A stretch of DNA of 31,600 nt from CAYZBM01 sp964476705 (lineage in GTDB: Bacteria > Pseudomonadota > Alphaproteobacteria > Rickettsiales > UBA6187), in the NCBI GenBank assembly GCA_964476705.1, contig CAYZBM010000014.1, positions 1 to 31,600 on the forward strand. Reading direction: 5' to 3'. Position 1 is the stretch's first letter; each line of letters opens with the position of its first letter. A model generated the notes under the pieces. That model was not told where the DNA came from. It worked only from the letters and a program-made list of their open reading frames with translations, and did not search any database. This document shows, in pieces, positions 22,122 through 30,084 of the stretch. The position numbers were made by a program, and so were the translations under genes.

Positions 22122-22868
22122 CTATTTTGCATTTTTAATTAAAGCCATAAATATTGCCTCATGAATTGGTTCCTCTTTAGCCTTCTCATTATGGCTAAAA
22201 AACTCGGGATGCCATTGTACTCCTAAAGCAAAGGCTTGATTTTTAATGGAAATTGCCTCAGTTGTGCCATCTAAAGCGGCAGCATTTACTATTATCTTTG
22301 ATGTATGTAAATCAGCTGGATTGAGGGTGGTTAGGCCTTCAATATGAACGCTATTTACTTTGGCTTTATTAGTTTTAATTATTTCGGCTAATAGGGTGGC
22401 AGGTACTATATTTATGTCGTGAATAAATTCATTACGTTTTTTTGAGCGATGTTCAATATTAGTTTTGATTTGGCTAGTTAATTTAGCTCCATGCAGGCAA
22501 GCTAATATTTGCATGCCTGCGCAGATAGTCAATAAGGGCTTATTTAATTCTAAAGCGGCTTTAATTATTTCGATGTCAAATTCAAGTCTGGGAGTGCTAT
22601 TATATGGACTTTGCTCTTTTTTGTCTAAATACCATTCTTTAGGAAATGCAAAATCTCCACCTGGTATAACTAGTCCGTCAATTATATTTAAATAAGTACT
22701 AATTTCTTCTTTGATATAAGGAATAGCAATAGGAATACCGCCAGCATTATAAATTGCCGTAAAATAATTTTCACGTAATGCATAATATGGTGCATCAGAA
22801 AAAGTACCTTTTACTTCCCAATCTAAAGTAATGCCAATAATTGGTTTTTGTTTTTTAGGCATATTCAT
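22122..22868 (-). CDS. Class-I glutamine amidotransferase-like hydrolase (peptidase C26)
   Basis: The protein has 248 residues of the gamma-glutamyl-gamma-aminobutyrate hydrolase (PuuD-like, C26) family. The nucleophile elbow LLTICAGMQILACLHG carries the catalytic Cys, GLVIPGGDF forms the oxyanion region, and GVQWHPEFF carries the His and Glu. Family members split gamma-glutamyl bonds; the natural substrate cannot be told. The start at 22868 (or the ATG six bases on) lies one base after the stop of the LD-carboxypeptidase gene, so the pair is coupled. With an S66 peptidase as partner, a role in breaking down or recycling peptidoglycan peptides (which contain gamma-glutamyl bonds) is an attractive inference. 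Confidence 0.88.
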   Translation of the reverse strand: MNMPKKQKPIIGITLDWEVKGTFSDAPYYALRENYFTAIYNAGGIPIAIPYIKEEISTYLNIIDGLVIPGGDFAFPKEWYLDKKEQSPYNSTPRLEFDIEIIKAALELNKPLLTICAGMQILACLHGAKLTSQIKTNIEHRSKKRNEFIHDINIVPATLLAEIIKTNKAKVNSVHIEGLTTLNPADLHTSKIIVNAAALDGTTEAISIKNQAFALGVQWHPEFFSHNEKAKEEPIHEAIFMALIKNAK

Positions 22869-22869
22869 A

Positions 22870-23793
22870 TTATAGTCCTACTTTTATAGTTATACTATTT
22901 TCACTTCCAAGTACAAATTTGGTTCGCAAACCTAAAGGTAAAGGATGATTTATTTTACCATGACCAATATTAGGGATTTTAAGTACTGGTATATCAAGTG
23001 AATTGGCAAAATCATTAATAGTAAAATCAGCGTAATCTTTGCCATCTTTGTCAGCTGAATTTAGTATGTCGCCAAAAATAACCGCAGTAGCTTTTTTAAA
23101 GATACCAGCTTGTTTCATTTGTTGTAACATTCGATCTATTTTATAACCACGTTCGCCTATTTCTTCTAAAAATAATATTTTATTGGTAGTTTTTATTTCC
23201 CACTTGGTGCCTAGTGAATTGCTAACTAAACATAAATTTCCGCCAGTAACCTCAGTATAGACACTAGTTTCTATTTTTGCCGCTTTATTTAAAGGTAATA
23301 AATTGTCATATTTTATTTTGCTAGTTGTCTTAAAGATTATTTTTCTTAAATTTTCTCTAGCTTCTTGATCAATGTTACCGCTAGCGCCATTTTCTACCAT
23401 AGGCCCATGTAGTGAAGCGAATTGCCATTTGCTATTTAAAAAAATATGTAAAGCGGTGATATCACTAAAGCCAATTAATAATTTATTTTTTTTGGGAGGA
23501 TTTTTAGGATCTAGGCGATCAATTATTCGAGTTAATCCATAACCACCACGTAAGCACCAAATTGCCTTACTTTTATTGTTATAGAGAGCTTTATGTAAAT
23601 GTTTAAATCTATAATCATCGTTATTGGCGCAATAAGGAATGTCTTTGCTAATAATATCTTTAGCTATTCTAGGGATGAGACCAATGCTGGTCATAAAATA
23701 TTTTATATTTTGTAGATTAAGTTTATCACATCCAGATGAAGGAGCTATTATATCAACGATATCTCCGGGTTTTATGGTTTGCCAATGTTGCAT
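22870..23793 (-). CDS. LD-carboxypeptidase (S66 family)
   Basis: The protein has 307 residues, normal for the S66 (LdcA/MccF) family. LdcA removes the terminal D-alanine from murein tetrapeptides during recycling, while MccF-type members inactivate microcin C. Seen here are the N-terminal substrate loop (IAPSSGCD, RGGYGLTRIIDRL), the nucleophile motif IGFSDITAL with the catalytic Ser, the LEEIGERGYKIDR Glu segment and the GHGKINHPLPLG His. Start ATG 23793. It is the first gene of a coupled pair with the C26 hydrolase, and dnaX lies 80 bp upstream across a hairpin. LdcA-like recycling is favoured by the partner gene; MccF is not excluded. Confidence 0.88.
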   Translation of the reverse strand: MQHWQTIKPGDIVDIIAPSSGCDKLNLQNIKYFMTSIGLIPRIAKDIISKDIPYCANNDDYRFKHLHKALYNNKSKAIWCLRGGYGLTRIIDRLDPKNPPKKNKLLIGFSDITALHIFLNSKWQFASLHGPMVENGASGNIDQEARENLRKIIFKTTSKIKYDNLLPLNKAAKIETSVYTEVTGGNLCLVSNSLGTKWEIKTTNKILFLEEIGERGYKIDRMLQQMKQAGIFKKATAVIFGDILNSADKDGKDYADFTINDFANSLDIPVLKIPNIGHGKINHPLPLGLRTKFVLGSENSITIKVGL

Positions 23794-23843
23794 AACTGTC
23801 TTTTAAATTATATTTATACTAGGTCAAAATTAAGACTATTACC

Positions 23844-23869
23844 GAAATCCTACCCTAAAGGTGGATTTC
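23844..23869 (-). terminator. Hairpin just after dnaX
   Basis: GAAATCC-t-ACC pairs with GGT-GGATTTC around a five-base loop, a 10-bp stem with one bulge starting 3 nt beyond the dnaX stop. On the minus strand no long T run follows, so termination may be partial and the two genes beyond it may share the transcript. Confidence 0.5.
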
Positions 23870-23872
23870 TGT

Positions 23873-25501
23873 CTAGAGATTTTCAACTTTAGTTACAGTG
23901 GAGCCGGGAAATAAATTTAAAATCTCTCTAACTTCTGGAAGATTGCTTATTTTTTCTTTAAGCATTTTATCATGATTAATTTTTTGCTCACTTAAAGTCT
24001 CTAGACCTTTTTCTTTAGAAACTACAATCATCCATCTAGTTTTAGTCCAGTCATTTAAGCAATTACTCAAACGCTGAGTAAAATTAGCAGGTAAAGAGTC
24101 GGATAAATTTACTTCAACTTGGCCAAAAGCATATTTAACTAAACGAACTTCATTTATAAGCCAGCTATGGAGTAAGATCTCGCCATTTTTTTTAAATAAT
24201 TCTACCATTTGAGCAAAATTATCTATTTTATTTTTAAGGGGATTTTCTACATCTAGCGCATATTCTATATTTTGTGCTAAGCTTGAGCTAGTAGTTGTTA
24301 CATTGTGAGTAACTTTATTTTGTATGCTAAAATTATTAGGAGTGTTTATTTGATTTTCAAGTTGTCTAATTACTTTAGCAGGTGACGGTAAGTCACTCAT
24401 AAAAGATAATTTTATTAATAACATTTCGCCAGCAATTAAATCTACTGCCGCTCTTTTTAACTCTTCTAAACTATTAATTATTAACTGCCAAGATCTAGTT
24501 AAATATGAAAGTTCAAGCTCTATGCTTAAGTTTTTAATATTATTAAATTCTTCCTGACTTAAATATAATGGGCATTTTAAATCTGGAGTAATTTTGGCTT
24601 TAGACAACAAATGAATTAGCTCTAATAGATCTTGAAATAATTGAGTAACTTCAAGCCCATTATTATATAGGGCATTTAATAAGTCTATCGCCTCGGTTAT
24701 ATTGCCGCTAGATGTTAATTTGTATAATTCTAATAACTTCTCTTTACTGCCCAGGCCAATCATATTACTAACTAGCTCATAAGTTATAGTGCCATCTGCA
24801 TGGACTATAGCTTGATCGAGAATAGAAAGCGCATCTCTTACCGAACCTTCAGCAATTTTAGCAATTAAAATTAAAGCATTTTCTTCGGCTGCTATATTTT
24901 CTAGACCAATAATTTTTTTTAAATGTGAACTTAAGGTCTCGATCGTAATTCTTTTTAGTTCATAACGCTGGCAGCGCGATAATATAGTTACTGGAATTTT
25001 ACGAATTTCAGTGGTAGCAAAAATAAATTTTACATGCGACGGTGGCTCTTCCAAAGTTTTAAGTAAAGCGTTAAACGCATTTTTCGAAAGCATATGAACT
25101 TCGTCGATAATATAGACTTTAAATCTAGCCATAGCGGGTGCATAGCAAACATTGTCGATGATTTCTCTAATATCGTCAACCCCAGTTCTGCTAGCTGCAT
25201 CCATCTCTAAAATATCCGGATGGCGTCCTTGGCCAATTAATTTGCAATTCTCACAAATTCCACAAGGATTAGCATTAGGACTATTATCATTATTTGCTGT
25301 ACAATTTAAAGCTTTGGCAATAATTCTGGCGGTAGTGGTTTTGCCTGTACCTCTGATACCAGTAAGTAAAAAAGCTCCAGCTATTCGATTTTGTTTTATG
25401 GCATTACTGATAGTTTGTACCAAGCTTTCTTGGCCGATCATATCTGAAAAATTTTGTGGCCTATATTTATTAGCCAAAACTACATAAGTTTTGCTGTGCA
25501 A
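23873..25501 (-). CDS. dnaX: DNA polymerase III subunit tau (gamma/tau)
   Basis: DnaX forms the clamp-loader core and, as tau, links polymerases to the helicase. The protein has 542 residues, on the short side for a tau. It has VVLANKYRPQNF at the start, Walker A GIRGTGKTTTARIIAKAL, a four-Cys zinc segment (LNCTANN, CGICENCKL), Walker B IIDEVHML and the sensor SRCQRYEL, then C-terminal tau domains. The start is TTG at 25501, since DnaX proteins begin within a few residues of this point. A run of eight A at codons 437-439 (24186-24193) could allow frameshifting to a shorter gamma-like form. The gene lies 38 bp downstream of the SRP RNA gene, a common bacterial pairing. Confidence 0.95.
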   Translation of the reverse strand: MHSKTYVVLANKYRPQNFSDMIGQESLVQTISNAIKQNRIAGAFLLTGIRGTGKTTTARIIAKALNCTANNDNSPNANPCGICENCKLIGQGRHPDILEMDAASRTGVDDIREIIDNVCYAPAMARFKVYIIDEVHMLSKNAFNALLKTLEEPPSHVKFIFATTEIRKIPVTILSRCQRYELKRITIETLSSHLKKIIGLENIAAEENALILIAKIAEGSVRDALSILDQAIVHADGTITYELVSNMIGLGSKEKLLELYKLTSSGNITEAIDLLNALYNNGLEVTQLFQDLLELIHLLSKAKITPDLKCPLYLSQEEFNNIKNLSIELELSYLTRSWQLIINSLEELKRAAVDLIAGEMLLIKLSFMSDLPSPAKVIRQLENQINTPNNFSIQNKVTHNVTTTSSSLAQNIEYALDVENPLKNKIDNFAQMVELFKKNGEILLHSWLINEVRLVKYAFGQVEVNLSDSLPANFTQRLSNCLNDWTKTRWMIVVSKEKGLETLSEQKINHDKMLKEKISNLPEVREILNLFPGSTVTKVENL

Positions 25502-25538
25502 GGTGATATCTCGTATGCTTATTTTAAATTAAAAGGAA

Positions 25539-25630
25539 GGCTAACTAGTACGACCCGCAAGTTAAACATACGGCTGCTCCATTTCTGACCTGACCGGATT
25601 TTGTAAAACAAAACGCCCATATAGTTAGCC
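25539..25630 (-). ncRNA. ffs: Small signal recognition particle RNA (4.5S)
   Basis: Read on the minus strand, the segment has the SRP domain IV core: CCGGTCAGGTCAGAAATGG followed by AGCAGCCG, close to the E. coli GGTCAGGTC-CGGAAGGAAGCAGCC, with the conserved tetraloop and asymmetric AGCAG side. The ends pair perfectly (GGCTAACTA with TAGTTAGCC), giving the long hairpin of about 92 nt expected for the short bacterial form. A T-rich TTCCTTTT follows the 3' end and may terminate it. The RNA pairs with Ffh to target nascent membrane proteins. A possible -10 (TATGAA) lies just upstream at about 25637-25645. The location next to dnaX matches many bacteria. Confidence 0.93.
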
Positions 25631-25768
25631 CAAGTTTCATACTCTAACCAAAACATCACTCATGTGCAAGATAAACTTGAATGATTAGATAAAAAATCTA
25701 GATTTTGCTTAAACCTAATGCTAAACAGAAAGATAAACAGAGAGCTTGCGAAGATATATAGGTTATCA

Positions 25769-27454
25769 ATGGATCGAACAGAAAGATTAAAACATATTTT
25801 ATATGATTATGAGATTGATGGATATATAGTTCCGGCAACTGATCCTTATCAAAATGAATATGTTCATCCTTGTTATTTAAGGTTGCCTTGGCTAACTAAC
25901 TTTACCGGTTCGATGGGAGTTGCAATTGTTTTAAGTGATAAAGCGGCTTTTTTTACTGATGGCAGATATATGGTCCAAGCCAAAAAACAACTGGATACTA
26001 ATATCTATGAAATTTATAATATAAAAGATCTAAAACCTTGGGAATGGGTAGAAAAATTTGCTAAAGATTTAGTTATTGGCTATGACCCATTATTGCATAC
26101 TAAAGCTAATATTGAAAAATATCCAAAAACTAAAGCGGTAAACGAAAATATTATTGACAGATTATGGTATGATAAGCCAGAGCCTCCATCGTCTGATGTT
26201 ATGGAATATCCGCTTAAATATGCAGGTGAAGATACAAATAGTAAAATAGCTAAAATTATTGAAGTAATTGAAAAATCTGCAAGCGAGGCTCTAATTTTAA
26301 CTTTGCCTGATTCTATCTGTTGGTTATTAAATGTCCGAGGTAGTGATGTTGATTATGTACCAATAATTTTAGGTTATGCGATAATCTATAAAGATGGTAA
26401 TATTGAATGGTTTGTTGAAAATTCTAGAAGCAGTTTTAATCTGCCAGATAATGTAACTGTATATTCATCTAAATTATTAGAAAAACGTCTTAACCAATTA
26501 AAAGATATATCTATATTGCTTGATGAGAATACAGCTCCAATTTGGTTTTTAACTAAACTTGATAAAATTATCAATCATGAAGATCCCTGTTTAATTTTAA
26601 AAGCATGTAAAAATCAAATTGAAATATCTGGAATGAAAAAAGCTCATATCCAAGATGGTATTGCAGTTACTAAATTTTTATATTGGCTGCATAAAAATGT
26701 CACTAAGCAAAAAATTACTGAAATTACAGCTGCAAGAAAATTGCTGGAATTTAGATTGCAAGGAGCTAATTTTATTAGTCCAAGTTTTGCAACTATTGCA
26801 GGTTTTGCTGAACATGGAGCTATAGTTCATTATCATGCTGTAGAAGATACTGATATTGAAATTAAGGGCGATAATATTTTGCTTCTTGATTCCGGGGGAC
26901 AATATTTAGATGGTACTACCGATATAACTAGGACTATTGCTATAGGTAGAGTAACAAATCTTCAAAAACGCCATTTTACTTTAGTGCTTAAAGGGCATAT
27001 TGCTTTAGCTAAAGCGGTGTTTCCAGCAGGGACTACTGGTTCGGCATTAGATATTTTAGCGCGGCAATTTTTATGGCAAGAAAATTTAGATTATGATCAT
27101 GGTACGGGACACGGAGTAGGTTGCTTTTTAAATGTTCATGAAGGTCCGCAAAGAATCAGTAAAATTCCTAATAATGTTGCCTTAAGACCCGGGATGATTA
27201 TTTCTAATGAGCCAGGTTATTACTTAGAAGGTTCTTATGGAATTAGAATTGAAAATCTAGTTTTAGTAGTAGAAGTATCCCCCAATTTTTATGGCTTTGA
27301 AACCATAACTTTAGCCCCTCTTGATCTTAATTTAGTTGATTATTCATTGCTGAATCAGGAAGAGAAAGCTTGGTTAGTTAATTATCAAAAACAAGTAATT
27401 GAAACCTTATATCCTTTTTTATCTATTGAAGAAAGAAGATGGTTGAATAGTTAA
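25769..27454 (+). CDS. Xaa-Pro aminopeptidase, large M24B form
   Basis: Aminopeptidase P removes an N-terminal residue preceding proline in the cytoplasm and uses two metal ions. From ATG 25769 the protein has about 561 residues, the long three-domain form typical of alphaproteobacteria: two creatinase-N-like domains (to about residue 285), then the M24 catalytic domain and its C-terminal extension. Metal ligands are visible in LLLDSGGQYLDGTTDITRT (two Asp), HGTGHGVGCFLNVHEGP (His), SNEPGYY (Glu) and GIRIENL (Glu). An in-frame ATG at 25718 would add 17 residues, but only the 25769 start has an AGG at a suitable distance. The gene stands alone, divergent from ffs-dnaX. Confidence 0.92.
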   Translation: MDRTERLKHILYDYEIDGYIVPATDPYQNEYVHPCYLRLPWLTNFTGSMGVAIVLSDKAAFFTDGRYMVQAKKQLDTNIYEIYNIKDLKPWEWVEKFAKDLVIGYDPLLHTKANIEKYPKTKAVNENIIDRLWYDKPEPPSSDVMEYPLKYAGEDTNSKIAKIIEVIEKSASEALILTLPDSICWLLNVRGSDVDYVPIILGYAIIYKDGNIEWFVENSRSSFNLPDNVTVYSSKLLEKRLNQLKDISILLDENTAPIWFLTKLDKIINHEDPCLILKACKNQIEISGMKKAHIQDGIAVTKFLYWLHKNVTKQKITEITAARKLLEFRLQGANFISPSFATIAGFAEHGAIVHYHAVEDTDIEIKGDNILLLDSGGQYLDGTTDITRTIAIGRVTNLQKRHFTLVLKGHIALAKAVFPAGTTGSALDILARQFLWQENLDYDHGTGHGVGCFLNVHEGPQRISKIPNNVALRPGMIISNEPGYYLEGSYGIRIENLVLVVEVSPNFYGFETITLAPLDLNLVDYSLLNQEEKAWLVNYQKQVIETLYPFLSIEERRWLNS

Positions 27455-27478
27455 ATATGTCAATCAATCTGCTATATA

Positions 27479-27817
27479 TCACCAACAATTTTTATAATGA
27501 TTAACATTAAACCATCCCCAAATATTAATTATATCAAAACGAAGATTATAGTTTTTATATCTACTGTTATTGATAAAGTTACTAGCTGAACTCGTAATGC
27601 GGTTTTTTTGTGTTTCACTAAGGGCGAAATTAAGTAAATCTATTTTGTGCCTAGCTTTAACTTCAATAAAAATAATTAATTGTTTCTTACGGGCAATAAT
27701 ATCAATCTCACCAAGGGGATGTTTGTAATTATGTTTGATAATTTTATAACCTTTAGTAAATAAAAAAATAATAGCTAAATATTCTCCATAAAGACCATAT
27801 AATTTTTTATTATACAC
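27479..27817 (-). CDS. yraN: UPF0102 (YraN) family protein
   Basis: The protein has 112 residues, the normal UPF0102 length. It has the conserved GLYGEYLAIIFLFTKGYKII start and HPLGEIDIIARKKQLIIFIEVKARH. The E-I-D...E-V-K pattern is the PD-(D/E)XK nuclease-like core of the family. Its biochemical role in bacteria is not settled, though structure suggests a Holliday-junction resolvase-like fold. It directly follows rsmI with a 2-bp gap, as in the conserved yraL-yraM-yraN neighbourhood. Its start ATG at 27817 lies next to the rsmI stop, so translation is probably coupled. Confidence 0.9.
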   Translation of the reverse strand: MYNKKLYGLYGEYLAIIFLFTKGYKIIKHNYKHPLGEIDIIARKKQLIIFIEVKARHKIDLLNFALSETQKNRITSSASNFINNSRYKNYNLRFDIINIWGWFNVNHYKNCW

Positions 27818-27819
27818 GT

Positions 27820-28683
27820 TTAACGTCCGATAATTTTTTGGTAAATAATTTTTTTGCTAACACCAGTGATGTCCGCAATTATTTGCGCGGTATCTTTGGC
27901 CGATAATTCTTTACTATATTTAGCAATTAACTCGTCAATTTCATCCTCACTAAATTTTTTAGCTTCGCGGTTATCGAGAATAATTACGCATTCGCCTTTC
28001 AAAGTATGTGTCTCATAATATTTAATAATTTCGCTAACAGTTCCAGTTACTGATTCTTCATGAGATTTAGTTAATTCTCTGGCGATGCAGGCTGGTTTGT
28101 CACCAAGGATTAATTTAATATCGCTTAAACAAGCAGTAAGTCTTAAGGCTGTTTCATAAAAAATTAAAGTTGTGGCTATAGTTTTAAGCGAGGTCAAAGC
28201 TTTCTGCCTAGCATTTTCTTTATTTGGTAAAAAACCTAAAAAATAAAATTGATCGGTCGCCATGCTTGATAAAGTTAATGCGGTAATTAAAGCTGTAGGG
28301 CCTGGAGATGAAGTAACATAGATTTTTTTATTAATTAGTTCTCTGATTAATTTGTAACCAGGATCAGAGATAAGAGGAGTTCCAGCGTCGGAAATTAAAG
28401 CTATTTTATTGCCAGCTAAAATTAAATTTATAATATTTTCTCTATCTTTTTCATCAGAATAATCATTGTAGCAAAAAGTTTTTTTATTTAGGCCGTAATG
28501 AGCTAATAATTTTCCACTAACTCTAGTATCTTCGCAAAATATTATATCAACATTAGCTAAAATACTTAAAGCCCTAATGGTGATATCATGAATGTTGCCA
28601 ATTGGAGTGGCTACTATATAAAGCCCAGCTTTAAGCTCAGCATTTTGTTTACAGTTAGCAATCATTTGGTTAAGATCGTTCAT
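27820..28683 (-). CDS. rsmI: 16S rRNA (cytidine(1402)-2'-O)-methyltransferase
   Basis: RsmI methylates the 2'-OH of C1402 in the 16S rRNA decoding centre using S-adenosylmethionine. The protein has 287 residues, normal length, with the tetrapyrrole-methylase fold motifs GLYIVATPIGNIHDITIRAL, CEDTRVSGKLLAHY, ALISDAGTPLISDPGYKL and SSPGPTALITALTLS. The C-terminal extension (GVSKKIIYQKIIGR) matches the family's small helical domain. Start ATG 28683. It is divergent from the LpoA-like lipoprotein, with 24 bp between starts, and followed by yraN, matching the E. coli yraL-lpoA-yraN order. Confidence 0.96.
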   Translation of the reverse strand: MNDLNQMIANCKQNAELKAGLYIVATPIGNIHDITIRALSILANVDIIFCEDTRVSGKLLAHYGLNKKTFCYNDYSDEKDRENIINLILAGNKIALISDAGTPLISDPGYKLIRELINKKIYVTSSPGPTALITALTLSSMATDQFYFLGFLPNKENARQKALTSLKTIATTLIFYETALRLTACLSDIKLILGDKPACIARELTKSHEESVTGTVSEIIKYYETHTLKGECVIILDNREAKKFSEDEIDELIAKYSKELSAKDTAQIIADITGVSKKIIYQKIIGR

Positions 28684-28707
28684 TATTTTTTTCTAAAATA
28701 TAAGCTT

Positions 28708-29964
28708 ATGGGTTATTTTGTGAATATTAAATCAATTAAACTAATTTTATCTGCTGGTTTGTTATTTTTAACTTTAGGCTGCTCATCTATTTCAGATATG
28801 TCAGATAGTTTGGGGATATCTAACAAAGATAAACCAGTAGTCAAAGCTCCTACAGAAAAACAAGCGCTAAAATTAGCAGTTAAAAAAGAACCTTTTTATA
28901 ATGAAAATTTTGAACAAAATCCAGTAAAAATTGCAATTTTAGTTCCTCTTAGCGGAACATATGCGAAAATAGGTCGTGAGTTATTAGATTCAGCGCAATT
29001 AGCTTTATTTGATTTAAAGCATAAAAATATTACTTTAGTGCCTGTAGATACCGGCAATAACAATAATGCGAAAGCTAGCTCGGCTGCAGAACTTTTAATT
29101 TCGCAAAATATTAAAATTGCTATTGGTCCATTATTTAGTGATACCACCAGAATTATTAATAATATGGTTAAGGACAAAAATATAAAAATTATTTCTTTTT
29201 CTAACGATCGGGCTTTAGCAAAAACAGGAGCTAATATTTTAGGGTTATCAGTTGAAGAACAAATTGAAAGAGTTATATCTTACGCTTTAGATCGTTGCGA
29301 GATTAAAAGATATATAGCGGTTTTACCTCGTAATGCTTATGGTCTAGTGGTGGAAAAACAAGCGCAACAAATGGTTAGTTTAAATGGTGTATTTAACCCA
29401 ATTTATTATGAAAGATTACCAACTGATTATAGCGATATTATTAAGCAAATTAACGATTTTGCTAATGAAAATAATAATCTTCCTAATTTAACTAGTAAAT
29501 GTAATGATATTAAGACCGCCTTGTTGCTACCTGAGGCTGGAATTGTTACAAGTAAAGTAACTGAAGGTCTCAATGATAATATTTTTAGCAAAAAAATCTT
29601 AATTCTAGGCAGTAGCAAGTGGGATGATAATTCATTATTGGCTAATAATTATTTAGAAGGGGCTATTTTCCCAACAATGCAAAGTGATAAACAGCAAGAA
29701 TTCAAACAAAATTTTCTCCATACTTATAATTATAAACCAGATAATATTGCAAGTATAGCCTATGATGCTATGTCGCTGGCTGTGATGTTAAGTGGCTTTA
29801 ATAAGGAAGACCAAAATATTTTAAATAATCCTCGTGGTTTTGTTGGAATTGATGGTATTTTTAGATTTAATAATAATGGACTTGCGGAGCGTTCTTTAGC
29901 TATCATAAGAATTAAGCAGCATAATTTTGAAGTTTTAGATCAAAATCCAAGTTTCTTTAGATAG
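28708..29964 (+). CDS. Penicillin-binding protein activator, LpoA/LppC-like lipoprotein
   Basis: From ATG 28708 the protein has about 418 residues. The lipoprotein signal ends in LLFLTLGC with the acylated Cys, which supports starting here (or at GTG 28720) rather than at the ATG at 28588, which overlaps rsmI and would bury the signal. The mature part has the periplasmic-binding-protein fold of the LppC family: VKIAILVPLSGTYAKIGREL near its start, AAELLISQNIKIAIGPLFS, SSKWDDNSLLANNYLEGAIF and SIAYDAMSLAVMLS. In E. coli LpoA this C-terminal domain stimulates PBP1A from the outer membrane. The N-terminal TPR domain of E. coli LpoA is missing, as is usual in alphaproteobacteria. It is divergent from rsmI-yraN, the conserved yraLMN context. 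Confidence 0.85.
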   Translation: MGYFVNIKSIKLILSAGLLFLTLGCSSISDMSDSLGISNKDKPVVKAPTEKQALKLAVKKEPFYNENFEQNPVKIAILVPLSGTYAKIGRELLDSAQLALFDLKHKNITLVPVDTGNNNNAKASSAAELLISQNIKIAIGPLFSDTTRIINNMVKDKNIKIISFSNDRALAKTGANILGLSVEEQIERVISYALDRCEIKRYIAVLPRNAYGLVVEKQAQQMVSLNGVFNPIYYERLPTDYSDIIKQINDFANENNNLPNLTSKCNDIKTALLLPEAGIVTSKVTEGLNDNIFSKKILILGSSKWDDNSLLANNYLEGAIFPTMQSDKQQEFKQNFLHTYNYKPDNIASIAYDAMSLAVMLSGFNKEDQNILNNPRGFVGIDGIFRFNNNGLAERSLAIIRIKQHNFEVLDQNPSFFR

Positions 29965-30084
29965 TTTTATTACATTTATTGGTGTATTATTAGCATAATA
30001 GTGAAATAAGCAGTTTTTTTATCTGATTGTTTACTCTATACTCTTTTGCAAATTTAAAATTTAACGGATTTAGATGTTAGGTCA

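Noticed and set aside
25502..25717. tRNA in the gap upstream of dnaX
   Set aside because: The structured segment has the SRP RNA core and one long hairpin rather than a cloverleaf; no T-arm motif GTTCRA was found in place.
28588..28707. Upstream start of the LpoA-like gene inside rsmI
   Set aside because: Starting at 28588 would put 40 extra residues in front of the lipoprotein signal and overlap the divergent rsmI start.
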